Shown one piece after another: positions 52,360 to 63,237 of a stretch of DNA of 64,000 nt (position 1 is its first letter; every line of letters starts with the position of its first letter). Both the position numbers and the translations under genes were made by a program. The stretch is from Lepidostoma basale. Its lineage: Eukaryota > Arthropoda > Insecta > Trichoptera > Lepidostomatidae. The notes under the pieces are model-generated. The model had not been told where the DNA came from. It saw only the letters and a list, made by a program, of their open reading frames with translations, and did not search any database. The stretch lies in assembly GCA_022606425.2 (NCBI GenBank), contig JAHDVF020001030.1:62001-126000 (forward strand), in the 5' to 3' direction.

Positions 52360-52830
52360 TCAGAAGGGTATGAAGAAAGAATTGAACGCCACAATAATCT
52401 GTCCTGTCACACCTCTTTTGTATCCTCCACATTCACCCAACGAGTCATACTCGCACGTCGATTATTTCGACATCTAACATGACCGACATTTAAATTTTTT
52501 TAATTTGGTCGTGCCCTATTTTACTCGATCTTTCTTGGCTCCTTACTCGAGTCACATAACTAAAATATACTCTTTAAACCATTATTTTTCACCCATGCGT
52601 TTCATTTGTCCAAATCAACTAAGTGACCTTTTATAATTTTGTTCATATTACTTTCTTCCGCTCTACATTTCTTCCTTTTGTCACCAATTAAAATTATGAC
52701 ATGCATCGTTAACTGTACACACGTCTAATGAATCGCATATCTACCCCATGTATTCTGCTCTTATCCTTATTTCGCAATTTCAATGCTACGCTTCCATTCT
52801 AAAAGGTTGGAACCAGAAGTTCATTGTGAA
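52360..52830 (-). mobile_element. GTTA-tailed LINE 3' fragment, old
   Basis: The complement of the family 3' coding region from AACCATCAGAAGGGTATG to the MAVHNGVL and YGSEAW region (CTACGCTTCCATTC). Strongly diverged. Confidence 0.65.
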
Positions 52831-52861
52831 TGTCCATTTTTTGATATTTTTTTTATTTCCA

Positions 52862-53242
52862 ATAACCGGTATCGACAGCAAGATCAGAATCTACAAAACA
52901 TGCGTGCGACCCATCATGACGTACGCTGTAGAGACGCGGGCTGACACTGTGCGAACCAAGGGACTGCTAAGAACATCGGAGATGAAGGTCCTAAGATCAA
53001 TTACTGGAAAAACCCTCCGAGATCGTGTCCGCAACGCAGACATGAGAAAAACCTGCGAAATAGAGGATATCGTTCAGTGGAGTAGATCCAGAAGAAGATA
53101 CTGGAGGGACCATGTAGCCCGAATGGATGGTGACAGACTCGCATATACAGCCGCCTATGAAATCCCTTCCGGACACCGCCCTCCTGGAAGACCGCCTAAG
53201 AGATGGAGGGACAGCTGGATCTCATCATCCGACGAGATATGA
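52862..53242 (+). CDS. C-terminal part of a LINE reverse transcriptase
   Basis: About 126 family-derived codons: SKIRIYKTCVRPIMTYAVET, RADTVRTKGLLRTSEMKVLR, SITGKTLRDRVRNADMRKTC, YWRDHVARMDGDRLA, GRPPKRWRDSW, then a stop. These are the thumb/post-RT segments of an RTE- or jockey-like element. The RT palm with its catalytic aspartates is absent, so it has no activity by itself. The upstream codons from 52748 belong to the neighbouring older fragment. Confidence 0.8.
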   Translation: MTGIDSKIRIYKTCVRPIMTYAVETRADTVRTKGLLRTSEMKVLRSITGKTLRDRVRNADMRKTCEIEDIVQWSRSRRRYWRDHVARMDGDRLAYTAAYEIPSGHRPPGRPPKRWRDSWISSSDEI

Positions 53243-53296
53243 TTTCTGTGTCACAGATCGTCAGATCTATCAAAAGAAGAAGAAGAAGAAGAAGAA
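52862..53296 (+). mobile_element. LINE 3' end with (GAA)n tail (KIRIYKT family)
   Basis: A short, young 5'-truncated LINE copy. A continuous frame is followed by the 3' end and an AAG/GAA repeat at 53272-53296 that serves as the tail. The best-preserved member of the family whose remnants are at 25.2, 36.8 and 45.5 kb. Confidence 0.8.
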
Positions 53297-54700
53297 CCGT
53301 GATAACACTCCTTAATTCCAGTAAACACGTTTAACACCATTAAATATTTAACCTGCTGGTAGTGTAGGAGGGTAAAAGCTTGGCTCCTGATCCAGAGCAA
53401 TTTCCAGCAGATTTTCCCCCCCTTTCCTCCTTCACAATGGTAAGGTTTTTCCTACTCATACTGGAGATTTTATACTCAATTCTTATACCATCCCATAATC
53501 TTAAAAATAATATTTAAAAGTCAGATTTATACGTTATTACAGATTTCTATACAGTAAACAGATTTTTTTTATCAGTATTAAGTAATTAATATTGATAAAA
53601 AGTCTGTTCACTACTAGTTTAATTTTATTTATGAGAGTGACATGTTTCATTAAATATTTGATATGGCGTTGTCAAATGTCAATGATACAAATGAACATTT
53701 AATAATAACCTAGTAAGGAGAAAAGTGTCACCCCAAAAAACAAAATAAATGTGATATAATTCTGATTTCAAAATAGATCACAACATTGACATCATTGATG
53801 CAATATCCCTATGTGACATCAATTTAAAACAATATTTTTTTTAGCAGTTATACAATAGAAGAGATTTGAAGTGAAGATCGTATGTGGTGAAGTATTATTT
53901 ACAAAATAATATTATATAAAAATCAAGTTCGGAGCAGATCAACATACCTTTGGTACTTAACCCCTAGTCAAAAAATTTGGTTTTGAACTACAGCAGACTA
54001 CATTTGCAGCTCTTATTTTAATGTATCTAATGAATCTGATTTTTAAGTTACTTACTAATTAATTGTGGGTAATATGAGACAATTTTCTGAGCAACAAATG
54101 AAGTCAGTTGCAGTTTGAGGCTATTTTTATTTTACTGCAAATGATGCCAGCCGCACAACGAGGGTTAAAAAGAAATAATGTATAATATTGATTATTGATC
54201 TTGATTGAAAAAAATAGCATAATTAAAATCAAACTCTAAAATAAAGTTGTATATTCTGAATGCAAGTATGTATTATACAAGCAATGCAAAGCTGACTCTG
54301 TATCTATTTCTGAACGGGGACATGGCTATTGAATATGAGATTAGATTTTCTATTGAAATTTCACGTCAGTGTAGATTGTTCATTTCAACCGAGTCTCAAA
54401 TCGCTCCGGGAGTCCTCCTTCGCTAATCAATAGTTCGTCAACCGTATTTTGGTAAACAAAAAGATCAATTTATGTACCGAAACTACACAAAGGCTGATAT
54501 AACGTCTTGCCTATCTTAACATAATTAACTCTACATAATATATAACAAACGGGTACTTGTGTTGTTTGAACTGATTTGCCACGCGATATCTAGTAAACTG
54601 TATTTTTAATATAGTAATGTATGATATTCTTAAATTGTGTTATGGCATTATTACATATAATTTAAACAACACTTTCACTATTTATAAAAGCACTTTATTT
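53297..54700. other. Mostly unassigned; UGAUAA-type hairpin at 53635-53685
   Basis: At 53635-53685 the minus strand reads TTTGACAACGCC, then AATGAAACATGTCACTCT: the fourth copy of the UGAUAA-type hairpin, with UGACAU/AUGUCA outer arms. GGTAAAAGCTTGGCTCCTGA at 53371 recurs inverted near 57075. No other feature. Confidence 0.4.
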
Positions 54701-54702
54701 TG

Positions 54703-54850
54703 TCAATAATAACCGGTTTCGCTCCCGCCGGAGTTTCGCCAGGGTTATAAAATAAACGGTTTAATTTTAACTAATTTATATTGTAACCCCAAACAAGCCA
54801 AGCGGGCGCAAAATCGGTTGGTTATGCCAAAAATAAAGTAATTTAAAACC
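54703..54850 (-). ncRNA. Hammerhead ribozyme-like motif, ACCGGU group
   Basis: The minus strand (54750 to 54703) reads AUAACC, CUGGCGA, extra A, ACUCCGGCGGGAG, C, GAAACCGGUU, AUU. GAAA, the ACCGGU palindrome and a GUU triplet are perfect. A6 of the core is G and the first pair of helix II is lost. Right of it, CAAGCCAAGCGGGCGC then AAAATCGGTTGG is a further decayed copy on the plus strand, so this too is an inverted pair. Confidence 0.5.
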
Positions 54851-54920
54851 TTTTAAAAGTTAACAATGTTTATTTCTTTGTAAATACCGTTTTATTTAAA
54901 AAAAAAATTAACATGAACAT

Positions 54921-56894
54921 TAGGGTGTCCCTTATTTTTCAAAGTTTTAATTTTACAATGCTTAGGCTATTGTTTTATTCATTTGGGCCTAAAACATCCG
55001 AAACCAAATTTTTTCCTTATTCGGAACAGTGTAACCCGTGCCGACTTGCGCGCAAAGATGTCCCATACAAATTGCGTCACAGGAGCGGCGCGTTGTCGTT
55101 GTTATTAGCATTTAGTTTCGGCTTATCGGGTAGGAACCATGGATTGTTTTATATTTCGAAGATGTCAGTAGAACTAAGAAGCAATTAAAAAAGTATTTTC
55201 TTGGTTGGTGAAGTAAATCATCAAATAACAGGTGCAAACAACTATCTAATCTTCAAGTTCTCGCAGTTCTATTTTTCAAAATACGTGAAGTTAATTTGAC
55301 TGTTGATGAAAGCGCAAATCTTGTCATTCTGGAGTCCAATATATTCTAAAAAAAGGCTAGAGTACCTACCAGAGCTGTTCGTAATTATTTTAAGAAGTTA
55401 GTGGATCTTTATCAGGTCTGACGAGAACTGCAAAAAATAGCAAGAAGATCCAGGACTTACATAGGCGCCGCGAAGAGAACTTTCAACTTGAATTAGATAA
55501 TTTATTCGATACCGCACACGCCGATGCTCTTGAATGTGCTATGATACGACAGCATCATATACAGGATACTTGAACGGAGCTTGTGTGCAAAAACTAGAAG
55601 GAGGTTTGTTATTCTTTGCTGGCCGCCATCATATATAAGAACTGATGCTCAAAAGTGCGTTTGAATCGCAAAATCGATTGTACGAGATGATTATAGGGAA
55701 CTCATATTGAGCATGCTATTGTTTTTCTGGGTGGAGGCAATGAAAATAAAATAAACAGACCTGCTGGCCCAATGCATCAAGCACGATGGATGGCAAGAGC
55801 TATTTACTCCTTAAAAATACGTTTGCTGCAGTCCCAGTTTAAAATGTGCGCTAAGGACAAACAAGCTTTACCAGATGTTTGTTTATTTATTGTGTCAGTT
55901 TATGTAAAGCCCTGGCTTGAATGTAGTTTGGCGATAAAAGCTCCAAATGAAGATTTTTGTTTTTTAAAGACCTTAAAAGATTACGAAGAAGTTGACGATT
56001 TCCAAAGCGGCTTTAAACAAGTTCAGTCAACATTTGTGGTACTTGTCAGAGGAAATAGCCGTCCTTTTAATTTTCGATGACAACGTTGATGAGCAGACCA
56101 AAGGAAACATTGTAGAAAACTTACAAAAATAAAGTTTTGGTGAATCGGGAAAGAGATATGTTCCATCGAAGGAACAGATGTCTGGCTCTCTATATGGTAC
56201 GTAAGTAGTGTTTAATCTGGTATTTAATTTAGAACTAATTTGTTTTATTTATAGGTACTACAAGTTTGTTATCTTGTTTTATGGAAATCTTTGAGTGATT
56301 TTGTTTCTGTATAGAGAAAAGATTTATTTTCACAACTAAAATATGATAGTAATTTCCTTAAAGAAATTGTATCTTCATAGAAAGACAGCGCGGCGTTTGT
56401 GGAAGTTAAAAAGAAGGTTACTAGCTTAAAAGCAGTAAATGACACAGCTGAAAGAGCTGTTAATCTTATGACAGACTTTCATGGTTTGACTACCTCAGAT
56501 GAAGAACATAAGCAGTTCATATTATGTTGTGTGCAAGAACATAGAAAAATTTGCCCAGACTGTAAAAAAAGAGATTTTGAAGAGGAAATATCCAAGTAAA
56601 TAAATATAAATTTGGATCTTTTTTGATGATTACAAGAAGAACATTATATAAATATGTGTTTTCATTCATATTTATCTAACATAATGGTTTTATGTGATCA
56701 TGTACAACTACTTTTAAGAGACACTTAAATCACCTATTTTCTAAAACTTTGAGGGCAAGTCGGCACGGGTTTGAATTAACGTAGGAAGTTGAAATTCTGT
56801 ATTTGGGTAACTAGTAGACTATTAAACATAATTAGGGGGTATGCGTTTCAATAATCCAAAAAAAAAATTTTTTGCCCATATAAGGGACACCCTA
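54921..56894 (+). mobile_element. hAT-like DNA transposon, decayed, with 8-bp target duplication
   Basis: Terminal inverted repeats TAGGGTGTCCCTTAT at both ends, and ATGAACAT duplicated at 54913-54920 and 56895-56902. Subterminal inverted copies of CCCGTGCCGACTTGC lie at about 55037-55052 and 56755-56772. A 5'-YARNG end with an 8-bp duplication fits the hAT superfamily. At about 2.0 kb it still holds most of a broken coding region. Confidence 0.8.
55205..56599 (+). pseudogene. Transposase-like pseudogene of the hAT-like element
   Basis: Several frames in order: VLAVLFFKIREVNLTVDESA; KARVPTRAVRNYFKKLVDLY; DLHRRREENFQLELDNLFDT with AHADALECAM; PAGPMHQARWMARAIYSLKI, ALPDVCLFIVSVYVKPWLEC; QHLWYLSEEIAVLLIFDD; and AERAVNLMTDFHGLTTSDEE with a CVQEHRKICPDCKKRDF end. 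I recall similar proteins as repetitive uncharacterised sequences in arthropods and Hydra but cannot name the family. Their position inside hAT-type ends suggests they are its transposase. At least six stops or frameshifts. Confidence 0.6.
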
Positions 56895-56902
56895 ATGAAC
56901 AT

Positions 56903-58065
56903 ACTCGTAGAAGCCCTTTTTGTTATTATTTTTCTTTTCTTCTTAAGACTGACATCAAATATTCAAATTGATGATATTGGAATTAATTTTTCAATCTTTA
57001 ATAAGAGCAGAAAATAGCTCATTATTATAAATAAGGAATCTGGTCGTGTCCAGGCTCAAAGCAAAGTCAGGAGCCAAGCGTTCTATCTCCTAGACCACCA
57101 CCCGACCTTATGTTATATTATGTTATGTTATAACAAATGCATGCGATCGAAAAATTCATTTTAATAACTGTAAAAACTGACCACATTCATGAATTATTTG
57201 TTTAAACATTATTTTTTTATATACACTAATTAATTTAAGTTGTTTACAAAGAAATAAACATTATTTAATAAATCCTCAATACAAATGTATGCTTATATAG
57301 AAGAAAAACCTAGTTTTTACTAGGTTTTTAATTTTTTTATATATTATTGTGTAACACAAAATTGTTACACAATAATATATTAAAAGTGCTTTGTATTTAG
57401 TCATATTTTCAATCTAGAAAACTTATACAAATATTTAATATTCTTAAAAGCCTCAAGTTTCTATCGCGTTTTCAGTTGAACAGTTGTTAGCAGAAACCGA
57501 ACATGAGATCTGGTAATAAATTTTCTGTTGCACCCTTTTAAACCACGAAAAAACATTCTCATCAGATAGTTCCGTTTTCAAGAATGAGCCGAATAATATT
57601 TTCATTGAAATTAATTATAAACCTTTTTTTTAAAACTAAAAAAAAAAAAAAATTTTTGTTTCGGTTTGATCGGGGTGAATATTGTTTTTCCGTTGGCATA
57701 GGTATCACTCAGATGTCCAATGTTAATTGTTGGCGCTATCTGGTGTTGAGCCTGTCAAACACAATTTATATATTACTCGCTTCTGGATGGATATCTGTCA
57801 GAATTGACAGATAACAATAATTTTATTCGCCCGTGATTCGGGCAGCAACATTGAATACAATTCGTATTCTGCTTAATTGTTTATAATAACTCAGCGCACA
57901 TTTTGTTAAAAAAAAATCTAAACATGACACTTTAAACGAATCTTTGTTCAAAGTGGATGTATACCCAAAGACATGCGTGTACTACAGATTCCCGAGTATC
58001 TAAAATTATACAATAATATTCTTAAGAGGTTTCTTTTTTAGTCACATTCTTCATGATATCTATCA
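56903..58065. other. No gene recognised
   Basis: Contains a perfect local palindrome at about 57335-57385 (ATTATTGTGTAACACAAAAT and its mirror) and a 76-codon chance frame. 57040-57120 (CCAGGCTCAAAGCAAAGTCA, GGAGCCAAGCG) is an inverted relative of 53371. Confidence 0.35.
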
Positions 58066-58069
58066 TGAC

Positions 58070-58300
58070 CAGCCAAGCGCTCACCGCTCACCATCACCGG
58101 GCAGTCTACAGACTTCAGCTATTGGGAGGCCAGTCAGCAACCTGATTTGATGGGATCAGGGGCTCGATGATTGTCCTTATGGTCGCTTTTCCTCTATTTT
58201 ATCCATTGTTCGAAGATCGACTGGTTTGTTCACCTCACTGTCCAGGGTATGCGCAGCATAGTCGCCAGCACCATATCTTGAAAGCATCATATCTCAAAAA
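58070..58300 (-). pseudogene. LINE post-RT remnant
   Basis: The minus strand reads YDAFKIWCWRLCCAYPG with further LINE-like residues after a stop. 'AFE-WCWRR-LRI-W' is a conserved post-RT motif of insect LINEs. Short and mutated. Confidence 0.5.
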
Positions 58301-58324
58301 CATCAAATAATTAATATTTTTTTA

Positions 58325-58560
58325 TTGAAATTTCTTGGTAGAAGTTCATTTTAAATAATGAAAACAAAAAAAAGTTATACAAAATATCTTTATATATTAT
58401 ATTTAGTGTGCTTCCACTTGATAAAAAATGCAATAAATAGTATCAGAAGATGGCAGCAAGGTGCAGAAACCGGTCGACGGTAAACACAAGTGGAAGCACA
58501 GTAATTATATAATAATAAATAAATTTTGTATCATTTTTTGTTTTGTTTTCATTTTTCAAA
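58325..58560. repeat. Foldback element related to 63.2 kb, with hammerhead-like core
   Basis: GTGCTTCCACTTG at 58409 is mirrored by CAAGTGGAAGCAC at 58488. GAAGTTCATTTTAAATAATG (58342) also opens the 63.26 kb element. The loop carries the motif described next. Confidence 0.6.
58441..58480 (+). ncRNA. Hammerhead ribozyme-like motif, ACCGGU group
   Basis: CAGAAGA (58444-58450), extra U, G, helix II GCA/UGC, an extra A, GAAACCGGUC. GAAA, the palindrome and the GUC triplet are intact; U4 is A. Decayed. Confidence 0.45.
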
Positions 58561-59420
58561 AACATCATCTGGAGAGGCAGATTAAAGTTTAAAATTGTCG
58601 TATTTGTAGAGTGTTTTTTGGTGAAAGAAATAATTTAGATTTATTATTTTTCCATTATCTTTTTTCAGTCCATCTAATTTTGACACTGTTCCAAAAAATG
58701 TACATTTTATAGAGACGTATTCAACTTATGTATTACCTGTTAGATTGTGTCGTTGCTATTCCATACAATTCATAATACGAGATATTTACAAAATTCATGT
58801 TATTATGCTTATCGCAGTATAATGCACCGTGCTACATTGTACATACATAAGCGAAAAAACAATGTGAAAATTGATATTTATCCGTTTGATCTTGTTCACG
58901 TTTTACCACCCTGTACTGCAAACGTATATTTTACCAAAGAGAATTTTTATCAAGTTGGGTGAAAGCCATAATGGATTACCGTTATTTTCACATGCAAATA
59001 AGTTTCATTACGTTTTTCACAAAACAGCTAAAGCGCATGAAAGCAATTTTACGTGTTCTTACGTCTGTTTGTCATGTAGTACACTGTGAAATTATTTTAT
59101 TTAGCTTTTGAAATAAAGTATGGGAATTATTCATTAATATAGCATGTTGATATGTTCCAACAAATATAAAAAAAACATTAAATTATACATTTTATAATAT
59201 TATAGCTGAGGTGTAGTATATCTAATCACACATAATATTTAATTACCATGAATGTAACGTCCGAAAAACAATATTATAATTTTTTTTAACCAAGTTTAAT
59301 GTTTTCTTTAACATATTTTGTAAAAACAATATGTGTAATCCAGGAAAGTATAATTTGAAGAAAACTGAAAGTTTTTATAAATAAATTTTGAAAAAACATT
59401 TAATTTTCACAACACTTTTT
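58561..59420. other. No feature recognised
   Basis: Two overlapping 71-72 codon frames without motif; otherwise A+T-rich. Confidence 0.35.
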
Positions 59421-59424
59421 ATAA

Positions 59425-59470
59425 TGTTAAGACCCATGTTTCGGGCCGCAGACGCCGTTCTTCAATATAA
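59425..59470 (-). ncRNA. Hammerhead ribozyme-like motif, ACAUGU group
   Basis: The minus strand reads UUGAAGA, extra A, CGGCGUCUGCGGCCC, GAAACAUGGGUC. C3 is U and helix III is ACAUGGGU in place of ACAUGU; GAAA is intact. It resembles the 2.86 kb copy (A-GGCGUC...CCC-GAAACAUG). Confidence 0.45.
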
Positions 59471-59789
59471 AATCTAAACATATTAATAAAAAATACCTTG
59501 AAATACACAAATTTTAACCTAAGAAAATGTATTATAAAAACAAAAAAATGATTAGTTATGTGGAAAAATTATACGCGAACGATTTGAGTAGGACACGAAA
59601 TTTTGTTAAAAAATAGATAAAAATAAACGCATGGACAAATCATTCAAAAGCCAAATATAAGATATCAACATAATATAATAAGTAAATGACACACTTCAAA
59701 GACGTGAAAATAAGAATGTCCGGTTGTCTTTTATCTAGTATCATTCCCAATGTCTCCATGATAGGAGTAATTATTTTTTGCAAAAGACT

Positions 59790-60085
59790 ACAAATTCCAC
59801 AAAAGACTAACGTCGACTGTGATTGCTGGAAAAAGACTGCAGAAGACAGACCTAGGTTAAAAACTACAGTACATAAAGGCACGCACGACTTTGAAGCACA
59901 GCGCAGTGACGACGTTTCAGTAGGAGAAAGGAGAGACCACTGAGAGACGATGATGGCTCCATTACAAGCGCCTCAGATACCTCAGAATATGTGGATCCAG
60001 GATCGGTCTCTTCAGTTACATGCGGACCCATAACCATGAAAGACAGTCTTCCTTGGATACGAGGGACAGCCGATGATGAATGAAT
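59790..60085 (+). pseudogene. LINE C-terminal tail with one frameshift
   Basis: The first frame gives CDCWKKTAEDRPRLKTTVHK and GTHDFEAQRSDDV before a stop at 59943. An overlapping second frame (about 59909-60085) continues with RRKERPLRDDDGSITSASDT, SEYVDPGSVSSVTCGPIT and LPWIRGTADDE to a stop. 'W--TV--G---FE--R' followed by a basic then serine-rich tail is a LINE ORF2 C-terminus of another family. The second frame is unusually rich in D, S and T for chance sequence. Confidence 0.5.
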
Positions 60086-61560
60086 TATTTTCATTTTAAT
60101 ATATTTTCACGACTTACATGTAGGTACTTATATAAATTTGCATGAGTTTTAAATCAAGTCGATAATTAATAATTTACATAGATTTCATTAAATCTACATC
60201 TTGATTTTCCATGGCCACTAAACTTTTTCTCTTTCCAATGTGGTGGAAGATTTGACCGACTTCGTATCGTTTCTAGCACCGCTGGGTGTTATATTATATT
60301 TAAATTAACATCGCACATTTGATTACAATTAATGTTCTTGCGTAATTTAATATACCCGTATAATTTTTAGTTTTTTTTTACTTTGTTAATATAATTTATT
60401 ATTTCTGGTAAAATAATAATTCGTGACGCAATTTATTCACTGCAATGGTTGCGACTTTAATCGCGTACATCCGATTATATTTAATTAATTGTTTACAATA
60501 ATAATGATTGTTTGAAATGAGACGATTCCAATAGAAAACGCAGAAGAGTGGCAATAGGTATGACTGTCACATCGAAAATTTCGGGATAGGCTCTAACAGC
60601 CATATCCCAAAGGACTTTGTGCCAGGAACCACAACTACATAATTATACTTTGTATGTTCCCTTTAATTATAATAGAATGTTTATAGGATGCTGTAGCGAT
60701 TGAGAATGTTCAAGATAACAAGAGTAAGGAAATATATGAATTCATTAAAACACGAACACACTAATCTGGGATTTATCATATACGATAGCGGACTTAAGCC
60801 GTTAGAGCTAACTCAGCCTGGAATATTTTTTAATACAGGCGCGCACTTTTTGATCATAATAGCTCTGCGGGATCCCTACTTGATGAACGGATCGCGATGG
60901 ATTAAGAGCAATTAAACAGGCTCTCTGTGCTCAGAACCGAGCGAGTACCTATCTAAATGCGCCGACGAAACAACACTATGGAATGATGTTAGGCTTATTA
61001 CACAACTCACTTTGTTCCCGGAGTTACGATCCATTAGGACTACCCCTACCCCGTGGCCCATGAATATTATTTTACATAATCGCTTACATAATTGCGAAAA
61101 GGGGATGAATAAAGACATCAGTGGTGTGGCTTTTCAACCCCCTGGAAAAGACCTTACTGGGATTAGGGTGTCAAAATTTCGACAATGCCCAAAGGTTTTG
61201 AGGGAAAATAATTTTAACTTTTAATGGAATTCAAATACAAGCATAATTATTATATAAAAAAGTTTATTTCATATATACTCCATATGTCTTACAGTTCTCG
61301 AATATTTGAACGAGAACAAACTTAAATAACGGTAATTTTCATTTAAAAAAAATATGTTCATAAACAAAACACGGTTTTTATCATAAATATGAGTGTTCAG
61401 TGACAGCCTTAATAATTTATTCTGTATTCGCCTTAATTTTTTTGTATCTTCAAAACTGTATCTTGTATATTTATAATTGTTACTAATTTTTTTTTTTTTT
61501 TGTCGTTGAATTTAGCAAATGAATTTTCCAATTGAATTAAGAGCACGTAAGATGTGTAAT
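60086..61560. other. No gene recognised; G+C-richer stretch 60830-61180
   Basis: 60830-61180 (GCTCTGCGGGATCCCTACTT, CTACCCCTACCCCGTGGCCC) carries overlapping 68-71 codon frames on both strands with no motif. The rest is A+T-rich. Confidence 0.35.
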
Positions 61561-61564
61561 ATTA

Positions 61565-62084
61565 TTAGGTGTATAAATTTGTTTCCGCCGTTTTTTTCCG
61601 AAATTCGAGGCTTTATCGTAAAAAACTGGTTATACATTTATGATTCAAAGTATTGTCCATTGCTGGCCACTACTTTCTCACATCTTTCGGGCAGCATACG
61701 AATCCCGCGTTGAAAAAACTGGTCATCTTTTGAAGCGATCCATGAATCGATCCAATTTTTGACTTCTTCATAAGACCGGAAGTGCTGGTCAGCTAGGCCG
61801 TGTGCCATTGATCGAAACAAGTGATAGTCCGAGGGAGCAACGTCTGGAGAATACGGCGGGTGGGGTAGGACTTCCCATTTCAAAGTTTCCAAGTATGTCT
61901 TGACCACTTTCGCAACATGGGGTCGAGCATTGTCATGCTGTAAAATCACTTTATCATGTCTCTCGTTGTATTGCGGCCGTTTGTCTTTCAATGCTCGGCT
62001 CAAACGCATTAATTGCGTTCGATAACGATCGCCTGTGATTATTTCAGTCGGTTTTAACAACTCATAATAAAGTTATACACCTAA
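61565..62084 (-). mobile_element. mariner-family transposon, internally deleted
   Basis: Terminal inverted repeats TTAGGTGTATAA (left) and, inverted, TTAGGTGTATAAC (right), flanked by TA at 61563-61564 and 62085-62086. At 520 bp it is far below the usual ~1.3 kb. The 5' repeat is followed at once by the C-terminal third of the transposase, so about 0.8 kb was lost. Confidence 0.85.
61638..62069 (-). pseudogene. mariner transposase C-terminal third (DD34D)
   Basis: The minus-strand frame, entered at YYELLKPTEIITGDRYRTQL, continues through RALKDKRPQYNERHDKVILQ, HDNARPHVAKVVKTYLETLK, LPHPPYSPDVAPSDYHLF and SWIASKDDQFFQRGIRMLPE to a stop after QYFES. The Asp of HDN and the Asp of SDYHLF are 34 residues apart, the DD34D signature of mariner. 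The first catalytic Asp and the DNA-binding helix-turn-helix are missing. The remaining ~143 codons are uninterrupted. Confidence 0.92.
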
Positions 62085-62086
62085 TA

Positions 62087-63235
62087 ATAAGTCGTTACAT
62101 ATATAATAAACAAAGATAGAGGGGTGATTTTAAGTCTAGGAAGATGGAATTAATACGTATTTAGCACATAACCAAATTAGAAACATAAAAATAATTTTAC
62201 CTAAACTATTTTTTTGGTCGATTAAAAATTTTGAATAATTAGATTTTTTTTTTTAATTAAAAAAAATCTGGTTGTTAAATGCTATTTTTCTATTTTAATC
62301 ATGTAAATTTTCAGAACAGTTTCAGTATAGTACAGTTTCAGTTTAACTACAGTACAGTTTCAGTTTCAGTACAGTACCGTTTCAGTTTCAGTATATTTAT
62401 AACACGAATTAACTTTTTCAAGGAGGTGGATAGCGAATTTCAAAACGTTTTATAGATATATTTTAATATTATAGAGATATATAATATTTTTTTTTGAAAC
62501 CTATACTCGTATGTCCGCAGTTCGAACATGTTTATGAAATGCTTTGAAAATACGATGTTTTTCAAAAGATATTTTTATTTGAAAATCAGCGTAGAATGGT
62601 GTAAAAAGGTAACTGAATATTATAGTTTGACGTTAAAATAAAAAGCACATATTAAGAACGTTAGAAGAAAATGACCAAAAATATATATTCTAAAATATAA
62701 AAAGTAAACCTTGGCCCCGAGTAGGAAGGTTATTTAGAGGAAAGGCAAACACTCGTTTCTATTAACATTCTGAGTACCGCCACTGTGAAATATGACGGCC
62801 GGGCCAGTCAGACCGTAACTATTTCCAGAGAATTAAATATCCGGGAAAATAATTCTTATTTAAAGTCTAACCCTTCCCGCCATTTTCCCTCATTGGCGAA
62901 GAGTTCCCTCGGGTGTCGTGAGCGCGGGAAACACATGGCCGCCATATTGTTGTGCCGCCAAAGGAGCGTGTTCATATATGCACGAGATATTTGCTAAGCT
63001 CTTTTATGCAACGGAAGACTTTCACATTAATATTCAGTGTCTCTTTATATTCATCTGATACATTATAAAAATGAGTTTATTAAATTAAAAAATACATATT
63101 TCTTACTCAAATCGAAAACTTCATAAAGTAAGTGTCTCGCAAATGATTAAGAAAATTATGTTTTGTATTTCAGACCAAGAAACACGTAGCGTGGCCAAAT
63201 CAATTAAGTTTTAAATATATTATAACTCAAATGAT
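62087..63235. other. No gene; minisatellite and G+C-rich stretch
   Basis: 62312-62395 is a tandem array of CAGTTTCAGTA/ACAGTAC units. 62790-62985 (CGGCCGGGCCAGTCAGACCG, CCCTCGGGTGTCGTGAGCGC, CATGGCCGCCATATTGTTG) is G+C-rich with a 70-codon frame but no recognised domain. Confidence 0.45.
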
Positions 63236-63237
63236 TT

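Noticed and set aside
53272..53296. GAA repeat as an independent microsatellite
   Set aside because: It directly follows the LINE stop region and is best read as that LINE's 3' tail.
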